From positions 161,882-225,881 of the forward strand of contig JAWKZG010000009.1 of the NCBI GenBank assembly GCA_041396125.1: 64,000 bases of DNA, in the 5' to 3' direction. Shown here one piece after another: positions 55,425 through 63,788 of this stretch; the first letter of the stretch is position 1; each line of letters begins with the position of its first letter. The notes beneath the pieces are model-generated. The model worked only from the letters and a program-made list of their open reading frames with translations. It did not search any database and was not told the DNA's origin. The translations under genes and the position numbers were made by a program. The stretch is from JAWKZG01 sp041396125 (GTDB taxonomy: Bacteria; Pseudomonadota; Gammaproteobacteria; Competibacterales; Competibacteraceae).

Positions 55425-55738
55425 TTTAATATTTGCTAAAAGCCAAATTTTAGCGCAAGCAACCTTCTTTTTCTTTTTCGCTAAATTGCCACTGAACGGA
55501 ATAGTAGCAAAGTGTTCGGTTTTCGGGCGAGCAAGTGCTTAAAAATGCTGCTCAGCATCCACCCATTTATGCACAACTCCTTCATACACGTCTCTTGGAA
55601 AGACGGATTAGCATGATAGCGACCTCTGTGAACCTTTGATTTTACGGCATCACTACGCATGATTTATGCAATAACCAATATACAAATAACCATATGAAAA
55701 AAATAATATATTTTTACACTTAAGTGTAATGAGATGTC
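55425..55738. other. Intergenic stretch after herA
   Basis: AT-rich and without an open frame that I can support. A short TTTTTACACTTAAGTGTAATG dyad-like motif near 55712-55731 (ACACTTAAGTGT is a perfect 12-bp palindrome) lies just before the next gene and may be an operator. Confidence 0.4.
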
Positions 55739-56223
55739 GTGAAGGTTGTACTCCAAAGCGGTACTGCTACAGCATCAGGTGGACATCTTGATTTTGTTGT
55801 TAAAGATGCAACAGGCAATATCAGAGATTCTCGGTGTGAACGCATCGATGAAACAAATCAGCTTGCAGAGCTAGCCAGTCGTGTAGCACCAAAAGATCCA
55901 ACGGCGCGAAAACTGCTGGAATGCTATCGCGCTGCACTATCTGATCCTGCTAATGAGTTGGTACATCTTTTTGAAGTTTGGGAGGGGATCGTCCAAGATT
56001 TTGGAGGGGTAAAAACGGTATACATTCAGCACGGCAGTCGCTTGATATCCACGAACGTCGGCTGATGCAACTTGCTAACAATGAACCGATAAACCAAGGC
56101 CGCCATCGCGGTTGTCACTTACACAATTTACGAGATGCTACCCAGGAAGAGCTTGAGGAAGCTCGTTCAATAGCTCGCGACATGATCGTCAAATATTTGA
56201 ACTATAAAGACAAAATATTTTGA
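55739..56223 (+). pseudogene. Uncharacterised protein, one frameshift
   Basis: The first frame (GTG start at 55739) runs 'VVLQSGTATASGGHLDFVVK' to 'LVHLFEVWEGIVQDFGG' and stops at 56065. The second frame continues as 'DIHERRLMQLANNEPINQGR' with 'EELEEARSIARDMIVKYLNY' to 56223. Restoring one G near 56046 joins them into about 161 residues. The mixed alpha/beta start and long C-terminal helices are not a family that I can name. It sits alone behind the SIR2-HerA pair, preceded by a palindrome, and might be an accessory gene. Confidence 0.5.
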
Positions 56224-56490
56224 ATTGATATTGCCAAATACCCTGCCAGTCTTCTCCTACTCAGCCTTGACATGCAAAGCTCTTTTACTCTTGGCAATAC
56301 ATCAAGCATTTGTAGCCATAATTGCCAAAGTCAGGAACGAGGTATCTGCAACAACACAATCTAATCTTTTTCGGACAGCTTAATTAGCTCGGCTTCATGG
56401 CTGTTCTATATGAATTTTAGAAGCTTATTATGTTCTCTTAAGTAGCGCACAATATGTGTTACATCAAGATTTTATATACACGGGTACAAC

Positions 56491-56697
56491 ATGAAAACCA
56501 ACATAGTGATTGATGACAAATTGATAGCCGATGCGCTTAAAGCAACAGGCTTAAAAACCAAAAAAGAAGTGATAGAAGAAGGTCTTAAAGCATTGATTAA
56601 GCTAAAACAACAAGCTGATATCAGAGCGCTTCGCGGGCAGCTAAAATGGGAAGGCGATTTAGATGATATGAGATCTGATGACCGTCATTATGTTTGA
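56491..56697 (+). CDS. VapB-type antitoxin without its toxin
   Basis: The protein has 68 residues: 'MKTNIVIDDKLIADALKATG' (ribbon-helix-helix with the strand 'TNIVID'), 'KTKKEVIEEGLKALIKLKQQ' and a C-terminal toxin-binding tail ending 'DDMRSDDRHYV'. This is the typical form of VapB antitoxins. A vapC PIN-toxin gene normally overlaps or follows at once; here the next 10 bp lead straight into the 3' end of a convergent gene, so the toxin is lost. The 56224-56490 gap before it shows no gene. Confidence 0.8.
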   Translation: MKTNIVIDDKLIADALKATGLKTKKEVIEEGLKALIKLKQQADIRALRGQLKWEGDLDDMRSDDRHYV

Positions 56698-56706
56698 TGA
56701 AGCCGT

Positions 56707-57378
56707 CTATGAGGAGCGAAATTTCTCCATTGACGCTGCTATGGGTATTTCAAGCAGGCAGTTAAATTCGCGGGCGAAATCCACGGATACGCGGGCATGG
56801 ACGGCACCTTGCTTATCGAAAAATTTTTGCTGCCCCCGCACCGGGAAAACCCCTTCGTGCCAGATATTGGGATGTATGTAGAGTCCTTGCTGGCCATTGA
56901 ACCAAAAGCAGACAAAATCGTCCGGCTGCACATCATCTCCCGGCTTCGCCAGCGGCACCACGAACGGCTCCGGCTCTAAAGGGAAAAACAACTGTCCGCC
57001 ATCCGGGTGATAATTGGCGTGCCAGAGCAGGAGTCTGTCCGGGTTCCGCTGATGATCTTCTTTAGCCTGCGTCGGCTCTACCGCATAACCGAGAATATAA
57101 TGGCCGCCTACAGCGGTATTCCGACCATACAGCGTATCGCCCCGCCACTCAGCAACAAATGTCCCTTCTGTAGTGCCGCCTTCATCGCCGCTGTCAAGGT
57201 CTACCGAGCGCCAGCCCTGCGCGGGCCAGCGTACAATTTCAATGGCGATATCCGCCGGATCGTTGACTAACTGACCGTAGCCTTCAAGTGTTGCGGGGGT
57301 TGCTTCTACAACAGGTATCCGGATACACGTCAGATCCCCAGGCAAAGCAGGATTCAGATAATCGGGCATTGTTGCCAT
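56707..57378 (-). CDS. Ureidoglycolate lyase-like protein (AllA family)
   Basis: The start at 57378 gives 223 residues (one of two close ATGs; neither has a strong ribosome-binding site). The C-terminal half is typical of the family: 'HPDGGQLFFPLE', 'DFVCFWFNGQQGLYIHPNIW', 'HEGVFPV', 'FFDKQGAVHARVSVDF'. AllA-like cupins release urea and glyoxylate from ureidoglycolate in purine breakdown; the N-terminal part is longer than in classical AllA. No allantoin genes are adjacent, so the natural substrate is uncertain. It is probably cytoplasmic. Confidence 0.8.
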   Translation of the reverse strand: MATMPDYLNPALPGDLTCIRIPVVEATPATLEGYGQLVNDPADIAIEIVRWPAQGWRSVDLDSGDEGGTTEGTFVAEWRGDTLYGRNTAVGGHYILGYAVEPTQAKEDHQRNPDRLLLWHANYHPDGGQLFFPLEPEPFVVPLAKPGDDVQPDDFVCFWFNGQQGLYIHPNIWHEGVFPVRGQQKFFDKQGAVHARVSVDFAREFNCLLEIPIAASMEKFRSS

Positions 57379-57523
57379 CGGTAATTTCTCAAGCTGAAAG
57401 CAGGATATTTTATGCCAAACTGCCGTGTGAAACACTTAACACAGCGTTAATAACACAGGGCTAAGCGATAGCAGACGTTTCGGCCTGGTAGTGCCCGGTA
57501 ATGTTCAATGGATACTCTTCTTA

Positions 57524-58618
57524 TCAGCTGACTTGCGGCGGCAACAACACCAGTTTCCCGGTATGAGACTTACTCAGAAAATCTGTTTGCGCCTGGGCGA
57601 TGTCTGACAAGGGATAGGTTTTGGCAACCAGCGGCCGGATCTCGCCACGTTCGATATAGCCCACCAGATTCTCGAACACGACATCCTCCTGAAACGTGCA
57701 GCCGAACAGAGTCAGATCCTTGAGATAAAGCGTCCGAATGTCGATTTCGCTGATAGGGCCACCAATCGCGCCGGCGGTGACATAGCGCCCACCCTTGCGC
57801 AACAGCTCCATGAAAACCGGCCAGGTCTCACCCGCAACCAGATCGACAACGACATCAATGCTGTTTTTATCGAGCACGCTCAGTAAATCGGTTTTACGGT
57901 CGATGACCCGATCCGCACCAATGGCCCGAACATCATCGGCCTTGCTCGCCGAGCAGACTGCAGTCACCTGTGCGCCGCGCCGTTTGGCCAATTGCACGGC
58001 CGCTGAACCCACCCCGCCGGACGCACCGGTAATCAACACACGTTCCGCGCCGACACCGGCCCGGTGCAACATGTTTTCGGCAGTGGAATAAGCACAGGGA
58101 ATCGACGCGAGTTCGGCGTCGCTCCAGTCGCACTGAACAGCGTGCGTCTCAGCGGCGGGGGCCACGGTAAATTGCGCGAAACCGCCGTCGCACTCCGATC
58201 CGAACGTCCAGCATTCGTAGGGGCGATAATCTGCGTAAGCCCGCATCATACTGCGCACGATCACACGCTCGCCGATCCGGGCTGCATCCACCCCTGCACC
58301 AACAGCCACAATCCGCCCACAAACATCCGCGCCCTGAATGCGCGGAAAAGTCAGCGGCACCCCTGACCATGAGGCATCGGCATCATCAGCGCTGTCAAAA
58401 CCTGCAGCGCCGCCATCATTGGTAGCCGTAGTCACGCCTTTTGAATACCAGGCTGTGCGCGTATTGATGTCCGTATTATTGACGCCGGCAGCCGTGACAT
58501 TGATAAGGACTTCGCCGGCTTTAGGCTGTGGCACAGGGACGTCTTCGCAATATTTTAGTTTGTCGAGTCCGCCGTGGGCAGTCAGCAGAACGGCAGCCAT
58601 TTTTTCCGGAATTTTCAT
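57524..58618 (-). CDS. Zinc-independent MDR-family oxidoreductase (quinone reductase-like)
   Basis: The protein has 364 residues. The GroES-like N-terminal domain (about 1-150: 'GEVLINVTAAGVNNTDINTR', 'FPRIQGADVCGRIVAVG') leads into the NADPH-binding Rossmann fold (about 170-310) with 'VLITGASGGVGSAAVQLAKR' and 'VVVDLVAGETWPVFMELLRK'. The structural-zinc cysteine cluster of classical alcohol dehydrogenases is absent, so it is nearer the quinone or enoyl reductases. Cytoplasmic NADPH-dependent enzyme with unknown substrate. It shares orientation with the ureidoglycolate lyase-like gene but is 146 bp away. Confidence 0.9.
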   Translation of the reverse strand: MKIPEKMAAVLLTAHGGLDKLKYCEDVPVPQPKAGEVLINVTAAGVNNTDINTRTAWYSKGVTTATNDGGAAGFDSADDADASWSGVPLTFPRIQGADVCGRIVAVGAGVDAARIGERVIVRSMMRAYADYRPYECWTFGSECDGGFAQFTVAPAAETHAVQCDWSDAELASIPCAYSTAENMLHRAGVGAERVLITGASGGVGSAAVQLAKRRGAQVTAVCSASKADDVRAIGADRVIDRKTDLLSVLDKNSIDVVVDLVAGETWPVFMELLRKGGRYVTAGAIGGPISEIDIRTLYLKDLTLFGCTFQEDVVFENLVGYIERGEIRPLVAKTYPLSDIAQAQTDFLSKSHTGKLVLLPPQVS

Positions 58619-58681
58619 TATGTTTTAGAGCCTTGTAAAAAGTTTGAAGATTTGCTGTTTGCAGCGTTTCGTTAGAATTTC

Positions 58682-59280
58682 TCAGCTGAAAATGCCGGGA
58701 TTATGTTTTTTCCAGATTTCCATTTCAATGTCTTCCGGGTAAAGACCCTCAGACGAATAATTTTCATGCTGTACCCATTCCACACAGGTCTGAACCATTT
58801 TTTCTATTGAATAGAAATAGATGTCAATACCTTCATGCACCGATATGATGGGTTTTGCCAGGTCTGCATCCAGATTATGTGATCGGGTGGGCAACACATA
58901 CCAACTACCATTAAATGACGCTATCGGGAATGAATATTTCAGCATGTCATGATCTTCTGGAAACGTACCGTAAGAGTCCATCATGCTTTTGTATTCATAT
59001 TCAGCCCTTTGGATGCTGCAAAATGAATTATCACGAAACCAGAACGGAAATTCTTCCTCCCAGGCGTCTTTTGCCTGTCCGCCTCGCCATTCATACAGGA
59101 CAACAATCTCTTCGGATAGCTCTCCCGGAAACCAGGTGCACATTTTTTCAGTGCAGGCTCAGGAATACCGGGCAATAGCGACTCCCGCATTGCCATTCCT
59201 TTTGATTCATAAGCCTCAAGCAGTTTATCCAGTTGATCATGAAGGTTTTGCCTGGAAAATTCGGGTAAGTTAATGTGCAT
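58682..59280 (-). CDS. SMI1/KNR4 (SUKH)-like protein, frameshift at an A-run
   Basis: The first frame from 59280 reads 'MHINLPEFSRQNLHDQLDKL' and 'GMAMRESLLPGIPEPALKK'; the rest is in another frame from about 59145 as 'CTWFPGELSEEIVVLYEWRG', 'YSFPIASFNGSWYVLPT' and 'VSVHEGIDIYFYSIEKMVQT'. One more A in the run of six at 59145-59150 joins them into about 200 residues. The pattern (LLPG, LPxEL, LYxWxxG) fits SUKH-superfamily proteins, many of which are immunity proteins to contact-dependent toxins. No toxin gene is adjacent. Confidence 0.65.
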
Positions 59281-59433
59281 GTGTTTATTCCCGTAGGATG
59301 CATTTTTGTTCGTCACAACTCTCAAGCAGACACGCCACCAAAGCTATACTCACATTTTTAACAAAAATCCTGCGATTCATTTTAATTTTTGAATTCTAAT
59401 CATAGCTCCTTAAGTGTATTTATTTGCTATTTT

Positions 59434-60462
59434 TTAATTGTGAACCACTGGCATTATTTTATCTGCAATTCTATTTCCCATTATTTGAGTTGGTATTTCT
59501 ATATGACGATAAGAAAAATAGGCGATGACAGTCGTAAAAAACAAACCGGAAATAAAGAGCAGGAACCCATCAGGTACGTTATTCTTTCTTAACATCACCA
59601 ATACAAAAGTATGCCAAAGGTAAAAGCTATAACCACTTTTTCCAATACTGACAATAACGCGATTATTCAATAGCCAGTTTTTGTTATTAGCAGACAAGTA
59701 GATCAGAAAAGCACATAAAACATAGACTGGCATTCTATCTATCCAAGCCACGCGTTCTCTGGGAACACCTATAGATTCGCGGAAATCTGAAAAAAATGAA
59801 AAATCCTGACAAAGGAAAAACAACCCTAAAAACGATAAAAACCAAGTCAGTTGAGAATAATTATCATGATTAATTTTAGGTATAAAAGACAAAATAATAC
59901 CTATTATAAAAGGCAAAAAATAAAGTCGCATATTAGAATTTTTTTGAAATGCAATTATTTCAAAAAATGAATTTTTTTCAAACAAATAATACGTTATAAA
60001 AAACAAACAAAATAAAACCATAAATTGATAGTTAATAGATTTTGATAATATCAATGGTAAAATTATAATAGGTAGAAAAAGATAAAAAAATAATTCGGTT
60101 TTGACAGACCAAAATAACCAAAAAGCTTCTTTAAAAACCACATGATCAAAAAATACATTATCATTCGACCATATAAAAATACTATACAAAAGCACAGCAG
60201 TATAATAAGCCGGAATTATTCGAAAAAAACGCTTTATATAAAATGCAGTTGTGGACTGAAAGAATTTAATACTTGGATTAGCAAGTAATGAAGGGCCAAG
60301 CAGATAACCGCTCAAGATAAAAAATAACCAAACACCAGCTGCTCCCCAAGAGGAACTACCAAGTTTGCTATGCGAAACAAGCACCATTAGCGCCGCGAGT
60401 GCTCTTAGCCCGTCTAAACCTTCTACCCTGCTACTCAATTGCCTATCCTCCGTTCTGTACAT
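59434..60462 (-). CDS. Acyltransferase 3 family membrane protein (OafA-like)
   Basis: The protein has 342 residues and about ten hydrophobic segments. The N-terminal family motif is 'GLDGLRALAALMVLVSHS', followed by 'GVWLFFILSGYLL' and 'YIKRFFRIIPAYY'. A late 'SIGKSGYSFYLWHTFVLV' segment is typical. Such inner-membrane enzymes transfer acetyl or other acyl groups to sugars of lipopolysaccharide, capsule or antibiotics. Base composition is much more AT-rich than its neighbours, and an insertion cluster lies directly upstream, suggesting acquisition as cell-surface cargo. Confidence 0.9.
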   Translation of the reverse strand: MYRTEDRQLSSRVEGLDGLRALAALMVLVSHSKLGSSSWGAAGVWLFFILSGYLLGPSLLANPSIKFFQSTTAFYIKRFFRIIPAYYTAVLLYSIFIWSNDNVFFDHVVFKEAFWLFWSVKTELFFYLFLPIIILPLILSKSINYQFMVLFCLFFITYYLFEKNSFFEIIAFQKNSNMRLYFLPFIIGIILSFIPKINHDNYSQLTWFLSFLGLFFLCQDFSFFSDFRESIGVPRERVAWIDRMPVYVLCAFLIYLSANNKNWLLNNRVIVSIGKSGYSFYLWHTFVLVMLRKNNVPDGFLLFISGLFFTTVIAYFSYRHIEIPTQIMGNRIADKIMPVVHN

Positions 60463-60650
60463 GGGGCTTAAGCGATATTTTTTGATACTACGATGCTCAA
60501 GGAATACTTTCTACTGGCTGGTATAGCCATGTAAATGTCAGCAATCGCCCTGACCCTACTGTCCAGCGCTTTCAAGGTGCGGATTTGGCTTTACGCTTAG
60601 TCAGCAGCCAAGTGGTTGAAACGTGGGGCTGATGCGGATCATGAGCGTGT

Positions 60651-60698
60651 TTTGGCTTTGGCTTTGGCTTTGGCTTTGGCTTTGGCTTTGGCTTTGGC
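60651..60698. repeat. Hexanucleotide tandem array, eight units of TTTGGC
   Basis: Eight perfect units lie in the left arm of the nested element. On the coding strand they read AAGCCA and would encode a (Lys-Pro) run in the transposase tail. The inverted right arm has only about two degenerate units, so the array expanded after the arms separated. Confidence 0.95.
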
Positions 60699-60766
60699 TT
60701 TTAAGGTCCACGAGGATGCTTGCGATACTTACGCAGTTGTACCTGCCGTGTCGAGTAACCAGGCGC

Positions 60767-61539
60767 GGTAGTCCTAAAAGGTAAGGATTTAGAGGCATTG
60801 TAGTGATGAACGAAGTACCAAATCGCGCCGATATGATTGTCCACCTTTTTCGAGAACGATAAGGTCTTGCGCACCAATCGCCCCTACCCGCTGGCGTAAC
60901 GTGCCATTGAAACGCTCAATATAGCTGGTGTGACCACTTTCTTTGCCGACGGCCCGAAAGCCGTTTGTCGGGATGCATTCAAGGCGTAAGCCGCCCAGAA
61001 ATCGGTAACAAACGGCACATTGGCGATAGACACCGGGCAACGAGGCCCACAGCCTCGGGCACCGGCTTCATCGCGCGACCCCACATAAACCCCAATCTCA
61101 CGGCTCTCGACGTCCAAGGCTAACCACACCCATTGTTTGTTGCCTTTGTGCCCGACAAACGACCATACCTCATCACACTGGAGTGTCAGCGGGCCTTTTT
61201 TAGTGACAGAAATGGTGCGCGGAACACCCCCGCTTCTCATTCACATAGCCTTGCAACCAGGGGCTCTGAGACGCCTACCATGCGCGCAATACCTGCCAAC
61301 GGCAATTTCTCCAGCAACAACCTGTCAATCAATGCTTTGCTCATCCGTCACCTGACGCCAACTCGATTCTCAACAAACTGACGCCCGCAGAGAGTGCACT
61401 TATGGTTCTGTTTGCCGTTGTGAATCTTGCCATTTTTGACCACCTCAGAAGAACCACAATTCGGACAATTTGGCATCCCTCTATCCTATTCGCTACTGGC
61501 TCTTCAGTATAAATCATCTCCTTACCTTTTAGGACTACC
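60767..61539 (-). mobile_element. IS1-family insertion sequence core
   Basis: Terminal inverted repeats GGTAGTCCTAAAAGGTAAGG (60767-60786) and its inverse ending GGACTACC (to 61539) bound 773 bp, close to the 768 bp of IS1. The transposase inside is on the minus strand and broken. Similarity between the two sides continues outward beyond these ends, because both flanks belong to the inverted arms. Confidence 0.75.
60789..61476 (-). pseudogene. IS1-family transposase, several frameshifts
   Basis: In pieces: a zinc-finger start 'MPNCPNCGSSEVVKNGKIHN' (ATG at 61476), 'CDEVWSFVGHKGNKQWVWLA' and 'DVESREIGVYVGSRDEAGAR' (the DDE core), 'VGKESGHTSYIERFNGTLRQ', and 'LSFSKKVDNHIGAIWYFVHH' near the end. 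At least three frame changes separate them, so no active enzyme is encoded. The relic at 10999-11190 belongs to the same family. Confidence 0.8.
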
Positions 61540-61839
61540 AGCCTGGTTACTCGACACCGCACGCCACGTACAACTGCGTAAGTATCGCAAGCATCCGCGG
61601 GGACCTAAAAGCCAAAACCAAAACGCCCTCATGATCCACAGCAGCCCCATGTCTCAACCGCGCGACTGCTGGCCAAGCGTAAAGCTAAATCCACACCTTG
61701 AAAGGGCTGGTGGGAAAGCCTCAGCGGATCCAGCCGTTAACAGACAGCATCATCGGGCGAAAGCCTTTAGATAAAAGACGGATGATTGGGCAAGATTACC
61801 AGCGCATCAATGGTGAGCGGGTAGTGTTACGCCGCGTAA

Positions 61840-63121
61840 CAGGGCGATTGCATGAAAATCAGATGCCGGCCAGTATTTTAGCGAGATAGGGTTCATCCCA
61901 GCCGGCTCGCAGGCGTTTGTTCTTAACGCCGAGTTTAGCGGTTTTCTCCTGCTTGGCGGCGTTGAGTGCAATATGGCGCAGTACCGCCAGGTTCTCCGCC
62001 CCGTAGCCTTTGCGAACCCGACAGTCATCTTCGCGAAAAGCCACATCCAACACCCAATGCAAGCTGTTCTCGATATGCCAGTGGCCGCGTACCGCCCGGG
62101 CAAAGTCGGCTGCCCGGGGTGGGATTGAGCCGATGTAGTAGCGCATTTCTGAACGAGTTTTGCCGTGCTCGGTACGCTCGGCCTCGACCACCCCGATCAT
62201 ATTCAAGCCGACCCAGTTCGGTGCCTCCAGCAGGCCCTCGGTGGCCAGCACACAGTAACGACGCACCTCGGTTCGCCCATGTCCCTGGTCTTGCGTTTTC
62301 AGAGTATCCACCGTGTAGCCTTTGAACTCAGCGTTTTCGGCGGTCTCGAAGGCCGTCAACACCTGTTCGTATAAGCCGCGCTGGTTACCTTTCACCGCCA
62401 GGACATAATCCCCACCTTGGTCAATGATCTGGCGGGCAATAGGCTTTTGGCAGCCCATCGCATCTATCGTTACCAGGCAGCCTTCCAACGCCAGCAGGTT
62501 CAGCAGCTGTGGAATGGCCGTGATCTCATTGGATTTCTCGTTGGTTTTCACTTGCCCCAGCACCAGCGCGTTGTCCACCGCCCAGGCGCTGACGAGATGG
62601 ATCGCTGACTTATCCGACGCGCGGTCATAACTACCACGTAGCCGCTTACCGTCCACCGCAATCAACCCGTCATACGCCCCGCTCAAGGCCCGTACCCAAC
62701 TCGCAAAGCAGGCTTGAAACCCGGTCGGTGAGAGGCGTGAAAACACCCGATTGAACGTGTCGTGTGAGGGAATGCCGTTCGGTAGCTCTAAAAACTGGCG
62801 AAACCACCCCTCCTTGGCCCGCCCAAACTGCGCAATCGAGACCCAGTCATCGGCGTGACAGATCACGCCACTGATCGCTATCACGATAATATCCAGTAGC
62901 TTATGTTCGGTTTTACCGCTAATGCGCGGGTCGGCTAACGATTCAAAATGGGTAGCGATGGATAAGGGATTGGGCGGTAGCATTAGAACGAGTCTCAGGC
63001 GGGGATAATAGGCTATTATCTTGAACCCACAACGCGTTATGTACCATAGCGCGGCCCGCCAAACCTAGTGTGATACAGATTAATCCTTTGATATCAGATA
63101 GTTTTTCATGCAATCGCCCTG
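61840..63121 (-). mobile_element. ISAs1-family insertion sequence, apparently complete
   Basis: Perfect 19-bp terminal inverted repeats (CAGGGCGATTGCATGAAAA at 61840-61858 and its inverse at 63103-63121) bound 1282 bp with one intact transposase gene. The flanking 8-10 bp on the two sides do not match, so no target duplication is seen. GCAATCGCCCTG at 60541-60552 equals the outer 12 bp of one end and could mark an older copy. Confidence 0.88.
61859..62983 (-). CDS. ISAs1-family transposase
   Basis: The protein has 374 residues and is intact. The N-terminal part ('FESLADPRISGKTEHKLLDI', 'IAISGVICHADDWVSIAQFG') and the DDE core are typical: 'GLIAVDGKRLRGSYDR', 'LVTIDAMGCQKPIARQIIDQ', 'GGDYVLAVKGNQRGLYEQV' and 'RGHWHIENSLHWVLDVAFRE'. 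It catalyses cut-and-paste or copying movement of the element. The intact frame and perfect ends suggest a fairly recent insertion, unlike the broken IS1 beside it. Confidence 0.95.
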   Translation of the reverse strand: MLPPNPLSIATHFESLADPRISGKTEHKLLDIIVIAISGVICHADDWVSIAQFGRAKEGWFRQFLELPNGIPSHDTFNRVFSRLSPTGFQACFASWVRALSGAYDGLIAVDGKRLRGSYDRASDKSAIHLVSAWAVDNALVLGQVKTNEKSNEITAIPQLLNLLALEGCLVTIDAMGCQKPIARQIIDQGGDYVLAVKGNQRGLYEQVLTAFETAENAEFKGYTVDTLKTQDQGHGRTEVRRYCVLATEGLLEAPNWVGLNMIGVVEAERTEHGKTRSEMRYYIGSIPPRAADFARAVRGHWHIENSLHWVLDVAFREDDCRVRKGYGAENLAVLRHIALNAAKQEKTAKLGVKNKRLRAGWDEPYLAKILAGI

Positions 63122-63134
63122 GGTATATCCCTTA

Positions 63135-63287
63135 TTAATTACGATTATTGCTGCCACGGTGACCGGCCTGATGCTGCCAGTACTGATGCCAGGAAGAAAA
63201 GCCGTCGGGTGGTGATTTGTGCGAGATGGCGCAGGCCGATAAGCCAGTAATCAGTATCAGCGCCAGTGTAAAATTTCTCAGAATCAT
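63135..63287 (-). CDS. Small lipoprotein
   Basis: The start at 63287 has AGGAG 9 nt upstream; 50 residues. The leader 'MILRNFTLALILITGLSACA' ends in the lipobox LSAC, so Cys19 should be lipidated. The mature part is about 32 residues ('SHKSPPDGFSSWHQYWQHQA'), rich in His, Gln and Trp. Function unknown. It sits 13 bp from the ISAs1 end and may have lost its original neighbour. Confidence 0.65.
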   Translation of the reverse strand: MILRNFTLALILITGLSACAISHKSPPDGFSSWHQYWQHQAGHRGSNNRN

Positions 63288-63788
63288 AACTATAAACTCC
63301 TTTTTCAAATTAACTAAACGTCCGGTCAAATGTGTTTGCAACTGCCACAGTGATGCTCGTGGACAGACAGCGTTCTCGTGTAAAACGAACCGCCAACGCA
63401 AGATAAAATCCGACCGCGCGCTGACTTCAGCGCGCATGTTTCGATCTTTAGCCTGGTGAATAGCAATAAGCGGCTTTTAGTCCCTGTAACCTGATTTCCC
63501 AATCCCTGGGGCATCTTATCCGTGTCCTTTGTCATTCCTGCGCGTCCCTGCACGGCGTCTGTCGGTTTAATAGCCGCTTGTCTGCTTGGCATCCTGTCCG
63601 TATTTCCACAGTGTTCCTTGCTGTGGTAGAGGGAAGTTTACGCTGAAGGCGTCAGTGAAGGGTCAAGAAGTTGTTATATTTGCGTTAAAAGTGCCACTGA
63701 CGATTTTGATCATAGGCTGGCACTTTGCTGCACATCGATCAGGCGATTGGTATTCCCGTGCAGGCAGGAATACCGTCAAGTACCAGTA
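63288..63788. other. Intergenic stretch with three hairpins
   Basis: No gene can be supported. Inverted repeats occur at 63416-63435 (GCGCGCTGA / TCAGCGCGC, 2-nt loop), 63688-63726 (AAAGTGCCA / TGGCACTTT, 21-nt loop) and 63749-63774 (GGTATTCC / GGAATACC). The last is 15 bp beyond the stop of the aldo/keto reductase on the minus strand and may end its transcript, although it has no T-run. Confidence 0.4.

Larger units (their letters stand above)
60563..61711. mobile_element. Nested structure: IS1-family element inside two inverted transposase-end arms
   Basis: The two ends (60563-60766 and 61540-61711) are imperfect inverted copies of one sequence. Both start with CCAGC(G/C)CTTTCAAGGTG and encode the same protein tail: in the left arm 'KHAHDPHQPHVSTTWLLTKR', in the right 'KRPHDPQQPHVSTARLLAKR', each soon followed by a stop. 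This resembles the C-terminus of an IS4/IS5-type transposase. Between them is a 773-bp IS1-like core. So two opposed remnants of one insertion sequence flank another. No direct target duplication is visible. Confidence 0.7.

Noticed and set aside
60651..60698. CRISPR-like or phase-variable contingency array
   Set aside because: Simple hexanucleotide repeat inside a transposase remnant; unit length is a multiple of three and no functional gene depends on it.
61840..63121. Target-site duplication for the ISAs1 element
   Set aside because: The flanking bases on the two sides (ending CGCGTAA, starting GGTATAT) do not match.
63135..63437. A 100-residue protein instead of the 50-residue lipoprotein
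   Set aside because: The extra N-terminus has no start signal, while the internal ATG has a good ribosome-binding site and begins a classical lipoprotein leader.
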